Positions 50,052-62,142 of a stretch of 64,000 nt of DNA are shown here, piece by piece. A model generated the notes under the pieces. That model was not told where the DNA came from. It saw nothing but the letters and a program-made list of their open reading frames with translations, and did not search any database. Source of the DNA: Druceiella hillmani (Eukaryota; Arthropoda; Insecta; Lepidoptera; Hepialidae). The stretch's first letter is position 1; the number at the start of each line of letters is the position of its first letter. The stretch is taken from NCBI GenBank assembly GCA_039881145.1, contig JAYKKI010000039.1, positions 20,888,001 to 20,952,000 on the forward strand. Direction: 5' to 3'. The translations under genes and the position numbers were made by a program.

Positions 50052-52639
50052 AAACATTTTTGTATGTATCTGTTGTTTTGATGAAGGTTTTGACATGTAT
50101 GAAGGTTTGCTATTTAGGGTACAAACAATGACTTTATTCGAAGACATTGCTAGTGTTCGATCTATATTGTTATTAAGTGGATAGTGGGACCAAGAATGTA
50201 TAAGTCTGGGCAGCAATTGATTTATTTATGTTAATTGGATAGTCATAAAATTAATTATAATAACACAACTTTACCAACCATTATGTAAATGAATGTAGTA
50301 CACTTGTATTAACATACTAAGGACAAAGTGTTCATATAAATAAAAGGCCATTATTAGATTTTAATAACTTTAAATTGTAATGTTTTATAAAAACATTTTA
50401 TAATGTTTCTACAAAATTTATTTTTCTGACTATCCAGGTCACAGTGGTATTGAAACAATTTTTGACTCAAGCCAAAATAAATGAAATTGACATTATTTTT
50501 TTTGACTTTTAACATTGAGATTATTTACAAAGTTCCAACTAGTTTTGTTTTGCATATCTCAATCCACAATTTTATTTCCCTTGGGCTCACATTAATCTAG
50601 ATTTGTTTATTTAAGGCTGCTAATTATGAAAATGAAAAAATGAGAATACAATATATTATTTAAAAATTACTCAAATTACATATTCCACTTTAATGAAAGA
50701 ATTGTAAATTGATAATAACCTTGGGAGATATTTTTATCCTTGCAACCCTTTAAGTAATCATAAAGAATTAATGAATTAAATGTTCTTCTACCTAATCATG
50801 CAATTGTGAGTAATCGACTGTTACTACATGGATAAGGTAAGGGATATTTTAGCATGAGCATAATGACCTAACCAGTCACAATAAAATAAGTTTTTTGATA
50901 AATTGTGATATTGATAAATGCTCAAGATGATATTATATATTGTAAGAGTAACATCTTAAGGAAACGAAAGCTAAGATTGGGATATTTGGGGAGAATGCTT
51001 TGCATTTAATTTTTTAAAAATTAATATTTATAGAAATATGTTATATTAAAGAATCAGCAAGCTTTCAGAATCTAAACTGACGTCACGAGTTAAAACTGCA
51101 AATTTTAAGCTGCTGTTGAGAGTGGGAAAGTTTCTTATGTCTACTTAATACTTTATGGAATGGATAGGAAATATCAAAAGTTGCACTCGTCACATAAATC
51201 TGATTTGTAGAGTCACAGTCTATTTTCAGAAACAATATTATCGAAAGGTAAAAACTGACATGATTTTATTTATTTAGGCATTTCCAAGTAAGAAATAGAT
51301 TATCTAATTACCAAGCAAAAGCAGTAAAAGCATTTGATAGCATACAAATTTAGTTTTGATCAAAGGGAAAAATGTTTTTAACCATTCTTTTTGTTAAAGA
51401 TCAATAACTAGCATTACGTACAAGATGTTAAGAGCTCATATTTTAATTGATTATGAGATCAATGTCTTATAACAATTGAACATAAATAAACACCGTGTTG
51501 TTTCGATAAAGTTTTAGAAAATTTAGTGTCCAAATTTTGTAGCAAGCATCTGCATTTCAATGAGGCAAGCAAGATTTATGTATCATCTGTAAATAAATAA
51601 TGTTTGTATTTATACATGGAGAAAATGGACAAATACAGAATTTTTTCTTCCCAAATAATTTCGTTCAAAGCAATATGTTTGCTATGGTGTGGTACAGTGT
51701 GTAGTAGCAGCTCTGTCTAACATAAACTGCAGTGCTGATAATTGTCTTTTTCTCTCTAGAGAGTTTTCTGCTCCAATCTTTTTCTCTGCTGCTTCTTAAC
51801 TGTGAAATAACTTAGAATGATTATTTGTTTGTTTCATTATATTTACTTCAAAACTATTACAGCTGTAAAAAATTGGCTATGTCATCTCAGAGTTTATCAT
51901 TTTTACAAAATTGGAAGAAGATTTTAAATTAGCTTCGTGGTTTGCGAAATGATATCTCTGGCAAATTTATTAGTTCATGTTATCAATTACATTATTGTAG
52001 ACAATTAGGTTCAGTTCACAGAATAACAAATACTGTAGCATAACAAATACTGTACGCAGCCTTTTTTCACAAAAAACAGTTTAGCTGTTTTAATTCAATA
52101 TATGCCTAAAGCCTTATTTTGGACCTGACTACAAATCTATACAGATAGCCCAAGAATACGATATAGTGCCCGAAACTGAAGCAAGTGCTTACAGATTTCT
52201 CAAAATATATAAAATATGAATGGCAGATGCATTGCAATATTTTTTAAGTAATGTTATGTAATGTAACACCATATAAGTTTATTTGGTTCTATTTTTGAGG
52301 GGGCTGAACGGTAAAAATTTGTTACTGAAATCCCTTGGGGTCTTTTTCTAAAAATGCAATAATAAGTGTGCTAAACTTTTACAATATATATTGTATGAAA
52401 ATAGTCAGTATTATTTTGGTTTTTCATTTGTTTCTTGAACTATCCAATATTAATTTAATTTATATATACAATATTGCATTCTGTTTGTGTTGACTTTCTA
52501 AGTAATTATGATTATAATGTTACACTGCATAGAGAAACAAAATTTTCATAGAATAATTTTTTTGCAAATTTTGTATTAAAATAATAAAAAAATCTAGTTT
52601 CCAACAAAAATTGAATAATGTTTAATGATAATATGATAA
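50052..52639. other. Intergenic, nothing recognised
   Basis: AT-rich without ORFs or repeat structure of note. Confidence 0.4.
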
Positions 52640-53800
52640 TTATAAAGTATCAACCTTCAAACGTGATGTGTCAAAATTTGAACTCAATCAGTCCATTAGT
52701 TTACAAGTTACTATGGTTCAAGTGGTGCTACTTGTGCCATTTTCAAATTAATTAAAAAATCTGAATATCATGTGCTGATAAAGCATTGCTTCCTGATGGG
52801 AAAAAAGTATTTGTGTAATAAGTGTTACGGTTCTGTTCTGTTAGAAATAATAGTCGTAGAGATATAAATGTTGCTGAATGTTCTGGCCATCCAAATTTGG
52901 TAGTGGTCCCGGAAAACATAAAAAAGTCCTTTAAAATCATTTTGGCTGATCATAAAGTGAAGTAGCATGAGATAGCAGAGGAGTTGAAGATATTAGAAGG
53001 TAATATATTCACCTTTTTGCAAGGACATTTGTCGATGAGAAAACCGTGTTCAAAGTGATTGGTTTGTTTGCTTACATTCTACCAAAAAGAATAGTGCATC
53101 AACGATTCAAAGAGTTGTTTGCAACTGGACAACAGGAGTTTTTGCGTCAATATGTGACAATGGATGAAACATGGATTCACTACTTCACTCCAGAAGTGTG
53201 CTGTGAACAGCAGCAGGTGAAAGACGTCCAAAACAACGAAATCTGCAAACATCAGCGGGCAAGGTTTTGGCTTCTGTATTTTTGGATGTACAAGGTATTT
53301 TGCTTATCTGTTATTACTACGATTACTTTGAGAAAGGAGAACCATCAATAGTGAATTTTATATAGCATTATTTGTACGTTTAAAGCAAGAAATTGTGGAA
53401 AACCGACTACATTTAAATGAAAAGGAAAAAAGTGCTCTTTCAACAAGACAATGCACTGTGTCACAAGTCATTCGCAACAATGGCCAAACTATATGAACTG
53501 GGTTTTGAATTGCTTTTCCATCTGCTATGCTCTCTACATTTGACCCTCAGTGAATACTGCTTGTTTACAGACCTCAAAAGAATACTTCACAGAAAGTGAT
53601 TTGGACCAAATAAGGATTTAGAGTTATTGCAGAAACAGGCATATTTAAAGGCCAAAGAAAAAAAGGCATTGCATTATTAAAAAAGTGTTGGAATCAATGT
53701 ACCAACCTAGAGGGAGACAATGTTGATGAATAAGGTCAAATTTTGTCTAAAAGTTGTTGTTTTATTACTTAGGCTCGGGACTTATTCAGTGGTGTTTTAG
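52640..53800 (+). mobile_element. Mariner transposon relic
   Basis: With frame changes the plus strand spells a mariner transposase from about 52768 (V-L-I-K-H-C-F-L) to the stop at 53731-53733 (C-T-N-L-E-G-D-N-V-D-E). Landmarks: H-P-N-L-V-V near 52890, K-I-I-L-A-D-H-K-V-K, G-H-L-S-M-R-K, then F-L-R-Q-Y-V-T-M-D-E-T-W-I-H-Y near 53150 with the first catalytic Asp, F-Q-Q-D-N-A-L-C-H near 53440 with the second, and L-T-L-S-E-Y-C-L-F near 53548, where the family's third acidic residue (L-A-P-S-D-Y) reads E. Many stops and frameshifts. The termini are approximate; the right edge abuts GR-derived sequence. Confidence 0.75.
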
Positions 53801-53829
53801 TGGCACAGATCTAACAAACAAATTTATAA

Positions 53830-54480
53830 TTGAGATAATAATGAGTAGAATTGTAATTTAGGAGCAATACAAAAAGTAAAATGATTGTTGGAATGGGGAT
53901 TATGCTGAAAACTCCCAAATATGGCATAGACAGGTGTGACCATGTTTTGTATATTTTTAAATTTTAAGAAGACATTTAAGGTTTCAACATGTTTCATTAT
54001 ACTAGATAATATTAAACAAAACGATATTATTTCTAAATTAAAAGTAATTTTAGCTGTAGTAGTAAAACGAGCCCAAAATAAATTGTTTTTATCATGTTTT
54101 GTTGCCCCGTCGTTACATTGAAAGTGACTTCAAGAATATGATAGTGTATAGGGAGACGAATAACAATGAAGTTTCGGGATTTATCCTGTATCAAAACATT
54201 TCTTCTAAGCTCGAATTTGGATAGATAATCAACTTTATGACTTCTCAGAATCAAAAGATATATCAATCAATAATATGCATAGAGCACGGCTCATCTGAAG
54301 TGTACTAAACACCAGCCAGATGACACAATCACACATGACCAAAAAAGTCACACATAGCACTATCAACACTCCCATAATTAAAAAGCTATGCAACTTTCGA
54401 CACCATTATTTAAAGTGGGAACTCGGTTGACAGTTTTTCTATAAAAGCTAAATACTTACGTACTTAATACACTAAAATTT
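53830..54480 (-). pseudogene. Gustatory receptor pseudogene, exon 1 relic
   Basis: Minus strand aligns with exon 1 of the complete GR at 14985: the string F-N-L-E-I-I-S-F-C-L-I-L-S-S matches F-D-L-E-I-I-L-F-C-L-I-L-F-S, and A-I-F-G-S-F-Q-H-N-P matches A-I-F-G-S-P-Q-H-N-P. Upstream, R-S-H-K-V-D-Y-L-S and R-R-N-V-L-I-Q-D-K match the loop around residues 108-128. Frameshifts separate the pieces, and about 35 bp around the start codon are missing (the match breaks at AAAGTCA, about 54485). The 3' end of exon 1 and exons 2-4 are absent; a mariner relic borders the break. The promoter region (54490-54660) is still recognisable. Confidence 0.75.
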
Positions 54481-54489
54481 TCCAAAGTC

Positions 54490-54660
54490 ATGCAAAATGT
54501 TTGTGTTCAAACTGAATTGTAGCATGAATGTGTTATTTTCTGGTTCACAAACAAGTAACGCTTAGCTTACTAATTAAATGTATTTCGAGTAAACATCCAT
54601 TAGTTTATCACCTTGTGGAATCTGCTGAGTGTTTAACACGAGCTACAAAATATAATATTG
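54490..54660 (-). promoter_or_regulatory. Decayed copy of the complete GR gene's upstream region
   Basis: Aligns with 15010-15180 (for example AAACAAGTAACGCTTAGCTT with AAACAAGTGACGCTTTGCTC, and AACATCCATTAG with AACATCCATTGT). With the stub upstream (about 24150-24332) this gives three copies of one GR promoter in the window. Confidence 0.5.
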
Positions 54661-56660
54661 ACCTTTATGACATTTGAATTTTATTTAGTTCTATCTACAC
54701 TTTTCCCATTAATAATTATTGCTAAAGCAAACACCAGGTTATCAGTACCAAAACGTCAATTAAATTATCCAGGTGTCCAATGTCACCATGTATTTTGAAC
54801 ATCTATTTGAGGATTTGGATATTGAACTTTGCAAAGTACAAAAAGTGTTTAGTACATAGATTTTAAAATTTGTTTATTACAGATTTTTTAGCAAAGTAAA
54901 GCTTTCTTTTACATATTGTATCAACAGTGATGTGATGAACAAAATGAGGAAATATTTCTTTTAAATCTTCTAGGTAAGTAGATTGAATCAAAGTAGTGTT
55001 GCAATGTATGTAAATCTGACATGGCATACTTAATTATTTCAGTTACAGTTTTATCCCATGTCCCAATATTAACTTGATGGACTAGGAAAAAAAGAAATTC
55101 TTAAATCTAAAATAAATTCTGATAAAATAATTGATTATATGTACAGATGTAACAAACGACATATCACATGGGGATTCTGTGAATCGAACTGAATAGAAAA
55201 TGTTTTGAAATTTAAAAAAATTCTCACTTATGAAACAATAGCAGCCAAATTTCTAATTTCAACAAGAAAAATTTAAAAAAAAAACACTCTTCAAATATAC
55301 TCATTTTGATGCATAAAACTATCCGTATGATTATTAGATATGTTTTTTGTTATACATGTACATGTGTATACGATGCGTTACAAAGAATTTATCTATTATT
55401 GACACAATTGATTCTATGTTTCAAGTGGGTAAACAATTTTATGAAATTATATGAAGATTGTCAGCATTTCTGAAAAAAAATTAACAAAAAAATTCATTTT
55501 TCTTACAGAACTACTCTTCAAATGTACTCAGGCTGATGCACCAAATTATCTTTATAAATAATAGACACAGTATTTGTATTACTTGATCATAAACACTTTT
55601 TTTACTAGTTCTATATATATTCAGTGGATTATATCGCTTCATGCAGGTATTAGCAACAGAAAACAAACTATCAAGCATTTCAAATATCCTTTATTGCTGC
55701 TTAATTGATGAAACAGGAGCCACTTATAGGCTTAAGACAGTACTGCTCCGTGACCTGGTTAGAATGCTTCAAACATAATCAAATTAACATTAAAATGTTG
55801 ACAAAGAGAGATTGACTTATAAGATAAACAACTCAATTAAATTGTAAATCCGAATGTCCTTAAACGATTCAGATTGCAACAGCAAAAGTTATAAAAAACT
55901 GCTGCATCTATGAGGTAAAATCAATGACAAAAATGGAAAGTATATCTACCATACTCGTTACAATTTCAACAACTTTAGGATATCACATGTTTCTATTGGA
56001 GGACAAAATTGATTTCATAGTTTCTATTGCATAATTTTCGGTAAGGGCGAAAAGCCTTGAAATGGTGCTGATACGTACCCTAAGGTATATTCTCATTTAT
56101 TTGTTAAAGTAAATTAACATCTATTTAAAATAATTCAAGCAATAATGGTTTCTGAAAAATACATTAATAATTATCGGTTTGCTACCCGACAATTCATTTC
56201 CACAAAATACTTATTATATTTCCATTTCATATATGATCCAAAGTGTTTATCTGCCATACTAAATAAAATTATAACCGTTTGAACACTATATAGGAAATTA
56301 AATAAAATATTTCACTCTCTCGTACACCTATTACAAAAACTTTAAACAATTTATCACTTTAAAAATGTTAGCACTTTAAAATGTTTCTTACATTTTAATT
56401 ATCTTAGAATATATCTAAGTATATTATATATTTCCTACAAGTATCGTATCATATATCTATACCTACAAGTATCGTATCATATATGTACAAGTAGTCCTCA
56501 AATTATATGTAGAACATCTAAATTGTCACAATAACTGTTCTGAATGCATTAGAAATTAATCTTAAATTGTGAATCGATAAATGCTCAAAGTTCTGTAAAT
56601 AATTTATGCTAAACTAAAAATTGTGGAACTATTCTGAAGACACATTTAAGTGATGACACA
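54661..56660. other. Intergenic; minor local repeats
   Basis: Stretches near 55270-55320 and 55490-55545 share CTCTTCAAATNTACTC-like sequence followed by TGATGCA. CCTACAAGTATCGTATCATA occurs twice at about 56434-56485. No gene. Confidence 0.45.
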
Positions 56661-56727
56661 TTTAAGTGAAACCAAACATACATTCAGTCGGCGCGGCACA
56701 CCATGCAAGAGATAAAATATACCACCT

Positions 56728-56744
56728 ATGTATATATATATAAA

Positions 56745-56816
<72 letters not shown>

Positions 56817-56837
56817 CATACATGTATATGTATATGG
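56728..56837. repeat. (TA)n microsatellite
   Basis: About 110 bp of TATATA with a few CA/TG interruptions; it generates spurious ORFs on both strands. Confidence 0.95.
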
Positions 56838-56960
56838 ACTTACATAAATGTATACTCTTACCAATTATCAAAATATTACTTAATAAATATAGTTGAAAGT
56901 ATAAAAAGCAATAAATTACACTTATTTTAAGGAAAAGCGGTTTTAAAGAATTTGATGATG

Positions 56961-57217
56961 AACCGATGAGGCCTCCTCCTCATCGGTTTTGCATATAATG
57001 CAAAATTATTCAGTGAAACATAAAAGTTTTACCTATCATTTTAATATACATGTTTATAACAAAAACTCGTGTAATTGTGGTTGCAACCATGTTAAGGTTT
57101 TCTTGTTTTCCCTGTTTAATTTATTTTAATATTTATATAGTTACTAATCTCAAACATATAAACAAGAAAATAAAAAAAAATACTACTCTCTAAAGAGTGG
57201 TATTTTTTTATTTTCTT
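56961..57217. repeat. Two local hairpins
   Basis: AACCGATGAGG (56961-56971) pairs perfectly with 56978-56988. AAGAAAATAAAAAAA-type sequence at 57165-57190 pairs with 57194-57217 (ACTCT/AGAGT at the loop), with a small A-run length difference. Confidence 0.75.
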
Positions 57218-58084
57218 ACAATAAATGAAATGTCAGTAATTTGGCATTTCATTTTAATTGAGGAAAAACAATGTTTCAATTATACAGTTCACAGATATCT
57301 ATGTCACGGCACAATTCTCAGGTTTTGAATCAGAAAATGGATCCGAAGTAGTAGTGTTATTAAAAAATATTGACGTAGAGCAAATTTAACTATTAGCTAT
57401 CTGTTTTTATAAGATAATGTCTCACAAACAAGTTTTTTATAATGTAACGTAAAGTAAATAAGAACACGTATTTTTATTTATTTTACATTATATGTGATGC
57501 CTTTATCTAATCACACAGTTTTTTTTTAAATCGGTATGTAAATTTACTTATAATATCAATTACATTGGACCTTGTCAACAACAGGAAAAATGGTGCCACT
57601 CACTGCTGTTTGGTGCCCATTTTCTTACACAAGCGAACCACCATTTTTCATATTGGTTTTTTTAGATCGGGAATGAGCTTTCATAGTTTAATCATCATTG
57701 TGACCATGGATGGTGCCCACCACAATTTTTACTTACTGACCAGCACTGGTCAGACTTCGCTTATTATCTATAAAATTATGATGCAATGAGTGATTTTTAT
57801 AGCACATAGTGTGATGAAATTTATGTATTTTGTGTCACAATTTCATGTACATTAATGTGATAAAAATTGTATTTTTTGTTAAATCTTAATATTACATTTC
57901 ATCAACTCTGCCTGTATTGAAATCGGTAATACTGGCGGTTCATAAAGCTCAGACAAAGGAGGAGGGCTAACTACTTGCCATGGTACAAAAAAATGTTTGA
58001 TTCCAAAGACTACCATAGAAAATGGATCCAGACAGACCGCAACAATGTTTAAATGATGCTTGATACTACCTGCGAATTGAAACA
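57218..58084. other. Intergenic; possible LINE leader at its right end
   Basis: A 74-codon ORF at 57565-57789 shows no family. 57900-58084 may belong to the LINE but could not be confirmed. Confidence 0.35.
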
Positions 58085-59826
58085 TGAAATATGCAATTAA
58101 TGTTTCAAATTGGAAGAATGGAAGAAGTTGGTAAACAGCTTTTGAAATATAAATGAGATCTAATCGCACTTCAAGAAATTAGAAGACAAGGCAAGGACTA
58201 CATCGACAAGGATAACTACTCTATGTATTATAGCAGGGCAGACAAACAAGGAAGCTATGGCACTGACTTCATTATCAGTAAAAATCTCACAAACTGTGTA
58301 TTAAAATTTGAACCAATCAGCGACAGACTTTGCGAGCTACGCATATGAAAGCTATACAACAACACATTTATCTATGCATTTGTCCCCACAGAAGAAGCGT
58401 CAGAAGATACAAAAGAGCAATTTTATGTAGACCTACATAATGTACACAACAAATGCCAAAATATGAAGTCTTAATAAGAATACTACAGTCAGGAAAGAAA
58501 ATATCCATGCAGATTTGATTGGAAGACACTCACTCTATGAGAAAGTTAGGAAAATGGAGAAAAGCTGTGCCACTGTGCTGCTGTGAAAAATTTATTTCTA
58601 GGTGGAACTAAATTTCCACAGAAGGAAGTACACAAGGGTACATGGCAGAAACCTTTTCAACCAGATTGACCACATCTTAATCTTTAAATAGAGAATGTCG
58701 AATATACTTGATGTGAGAGCATATAGAGGAGCAAATAATTACTCAAATCACTATTTAGTTATCATCACCCTAAAAACCTGCAAACGAAACTGAAAACCAA
58801 CTAAAACCTAAGAACAAAACCTGCCATTCTTAAGACGTGAGTGAGGAACATTCCAAGAGTGAACAAACTAAAAAGTAGTGACTGGAATGCTCTACAGATG
58901 AGAAATGATGCAGATACTCTGTAAAAAATTGCCTACGAATGATGTCGAAAAGAACTGGAAAATGATTACGCAGGGTCATGGAATTTGTTAGAAATAGTAC
59001 AGGGGAAAGAAAATGGAGCAAAAAGGTGAAATGGTTGGACGGAGAAATATAAAAAAAATGTGAGTAGAAAAAACAGAAGCGAGATTGAAGTACTTGCAGA
59101 GAGAAAATAAGAAGATAAAGAGCTATATAAAATGCAGAGGGATAGATGCAGAAAAATATATAAAGTAAAGAAAAGAACAACGGAATTAATAAGATAAGAG
59201 AGTTGGAGGATTTAATAGAAATTACACAACATCTTTCTATGTGGGTAAAAACAACTTACAAAAATGAATTTCAGCCTAGAACTAGCACATTCCGAGATAA
59301 GACAGGTAATGTTCACATTCAAAATTAGATGTGGTAAAGCAATGGCATGAGCACTTCAACAATCTCCTTAAAGCATAGAAGACACTTAACATTCTGTCCC
59401 AGTCATAACATGGTGGCAGAACTCCTTAAGAAGAGTGAACCCATTCTTGAAGACCGAATACATCTGCTTATTTATAAAATCTGGGAAGACAAGCAAATGC
59501 TCAAAAACTGGTACTCCGCAATCATCATATTTGTATTCAATAAAGGAGAGAAAACTGTGTGGTAACTACAAAGGCCTCTCTGTACTTTCAGCTTCCTATA
59601 AAATTCTCTTTGGAGTTATATCTAGGAGACTAAAAGGGTGTGCTGAGAAATTCTGGAGGAGTACCACTGCAGCTTTAGACCTAACTGCTCTATCACAGTT
59701 CAGATCTACCTACTGCGCTAAAAGCTAGAAAAAACTTAAGAGTCCTCCGCCACTTCAAGCAGACATTTGATAGTATTAACCGCACACAAATTCTTTTCAA
59801 TATGATGGTGCTTGGCAATAATAAAT
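58085..59826 (+). mobile_element. Non-LTR retrotransposon (LINE) relic with endonuclease and reverse transcriptase remnants
   Basis: The plus strand, with frame changes, gives the apurinic-endonuclease start (I-G-R-M-E-E-V, D-L-I-A-L-Q-E-I-R near 58165), Y-S-R-A-D-K-Q-G-S-Y-G-T-D-F near 58230, an E-N core F-E-P-I-S-D-R-L-C-E-L-R-I near 58310, and a D-V-R-A-Y-R-G-A-N-like stretch near 58705. The reverse transcriptase follows: I-W-E-D-K-Q-M-L-K-N-W near 59480, a frameshift near 59555, then C-G-N-Y-K-G-L-S-V-L-S (motif 1-2 region) and F-K-Q-T-F-D-S-I-N-R near 59756, which is motif A with its catalytic Asp. The sequence loses similarity after about 59826, before the Y-x-D-D motif. It resembles endonuclease-reverse transcriptases often misannotated as craniofacial development protein 2. 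Dead and 3'-truncated. Confidence 0.8.
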
Positions 59827-60359
59827 ATTCATCGTTTGGTTTTAATAAAAAATATTCTCAAACATTTGTATTAGCTCCCTGCCAGCATATAGTTTAGCTC
59901 ATTAAAAATATGTAATGTAAATATTATTATGATAATAATTGTGTTTAAAGTGTGCAGAAGTTACAAACATGCGCTAAACAGTTTTAAGTTTCATATGAAT
60001 GGAATTTCTGTATTAAATATAATTTGATGTAATTGTGTAGGAGTATTGGCAAAAGAAAACTGCATTAGAACACATTCGCCATGATGAAGACACCTTCATG
60101 AAACTTTATTATTTTATTTCTTTAAATTTTTCTTGGAGAAATGGCACATTTGATATTACATTTTAGTGCATTCGTTGACCAAAATCCACATTAACATATA
60201 TTTTTCCTCGTTTGACAACGTTAGATATTTGCAAGTGTAGGTAGACTGTCTATATTCTTTCTTTTTATGTTTTGCATTGATTCCTGGGTAATGTAAAACA
60301 AAATTAACTGCTAATCAAGTGTTGTTATATAAAGAGATGATGCTGCGTTAATTGCACAG
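59827..60359. other. Intergenic
   Basis: Nothing recognised between the LINE relic and the duplicated block. Confidence 0.4.
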
Positions 60360-60704
60360 TAGAATTAAACTTTATTGAAAAAACAATTAAATTTCTACTA
60401 GAATTTAACTAAATGAAGCTGTGTTATTTCACAGAAATAAGGAAATTAATTTCATAAAATTTCCTTCCCAAATCAAACTGCAATTCAATAGTTGCATTTG
60501 TCCCTCACATACTATTTGTCATTATCGTATATTCTTTAACTATATAGATATTATAGATAATTAAAAACTCTACAAAATTTGCCTTTTCGACTGGTGTCTG
60601 CCATCAGAAAATTTTTTTTTATTTATTGACTATATGAGAACTCTTGTCCAGCTATTTGATGTTTTCATACCAATAGATACAAGTAAATGAAACTACTTGA
60701 CGCA

Positions 60705-60880
60705 GTATTATTTCTACTTTGTTTAAAATCTTAACCACAACCTGGGTTTCGTTGTATGACAACATCTTCAGGTGGGCAATTTATAAAGATGGTTTGCTTT
60801 ACAAATTGCCTATCTGAAGATGTTGTAATACAACAAAACCTATGTGTGGTTAAGATTTTAAATAAAGTGGAAATAATAAT
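60705..60880. mobile_element. Palindromic MITE-like element
   Basis: Two 78-bp arms (60705-60782 and 60803-60880) are inverted repeats at roughly 85% identity by my alignment, with a 20-nt loop. It is absent from the equivalent place in copy A of the duplication. The right half plus flank (to about 60962) matches 22262-22503, so the family is dispersed and probably larger than the palindrome. Confidence 0.75.
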
Positions 60881-61272
60881 ACATCTTGTAATTTCATTTA
60901 GTTGTCAATAAAAATTAAGTGATAATGAGTTTCTAGAAAATTAATGCCAAATATATTCAATCAATTGAATGCCTTGAATGCAGCTCCTAATTTGATCGAT
61001 CAGTAGACCGAGCAGCAGCATTTTGTTTCGTATAGTTCATTAATATAGTTATTATAATCATGAAATACTAATCTAAGAGTAAAATATTTCTGGTCATGCA
61101 CAAATTTTACATAGCTAATTCACACCAGCTGATTCACAATGGGTTGATGGTTCCATTTTAATCTATAGTGAAATATTGTATATAAACCTTAATAATTGAG
61201 AAATATCTCACTTGAAGTAATTGATGGAATATGCCCTGAAATAGTCGCAACAGTATAGGATAAATTATGCTC

Positions 61273-61700
61273 TCAGGTGATTGAAGTTATACTGTTTTGT
61301 AAATATTTCAAAAATACTTCCCAATTCAATGCCAAACTCATATGCGCTATACTCTGGTAAACTGCAATACCATACATTTTACATTGGAAATGCTTCTCAA
61401 TGAATAGTCTCAGGAAATATATTCCTGCCCCACTTCCTACATCTTGCAATTTCATTTAATCTTATGATCATATCATGCTCTTAATATCTGGTAATTACCT
61501 CGTAGATTCGATACCGATATAAACATTTACCAGCACATGACTTTCGAATTGCTTTTTCAAATATTCAAATATTCTCCCAATGTCTTACATGCAACATAAT
61601 TCAGCAATAAATCTTTCAGTATGAATCCAATTAGATTAGGAATGGAGTTGACTTAAGTGTAAATACTGTGCCCAACGATTAGTGTAATTACTCAAATAAC
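61273..61700 (-). pseudogene. Degenerate minus-strand sequence paired with 3827-4540
   Basis: Contains a 60-codon open frame (61273-61455) with A-H-M-S-L-A-L-N-W-E-V-F-L-K-Y, similar to the paired copy. Upstream on the minus strand, L-L-L-N-Y-V-A-C-K-T-L-G-E-Y-L aligns in position with F-A-A-E-F-H-V-E-T-S-G-E-Y-S of copy A. Possibly an old odorant or gustatory receptor on the opposite strand; not proven. Confidence 0.25.
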
Positions 61701-62142
61701 TATTGGTGTAATTACTTCAATATTATCTCTGATAATACTAAACTGAATATGCCAAGAGATTTATTGAATAAATAAACCAGTTGGTAAATTTGTATCTATA
61801 ATAAATGGCTCTTTACAGCTATTGAATAGCTTGATTTTAAAATATGTTATCTCAATTAAGTTATGATAAAAGTAAAAACAAAAACTTAGAACTTCACAAT
61901 ATTCACAAATTACAAGGTCATACATAACTTTTACAAATGACCTAGCATTGTACTAAAAATACTTTCAGACAAAACGGATCAAATCAATAATCAATAAATA
62001 CTTTAATAAAGGAAGGTAAATTGTTTTATTCATTTTGCCAGAGGAGACCAAGTCATTTAATTAACTAAATGGGTTACATTATCGAAAAGGGTTTTCATTG
62101 TCTGTTGGTATTTAGTATAAGGAACAGTCAATTCAGTTAAAA

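Noticed and set aside
57165..57217. Hairpin as transcription terminator
   Set aside because: Bacterial-type terminators are not expected in this eukaryotic sequence, and no gene ends there.
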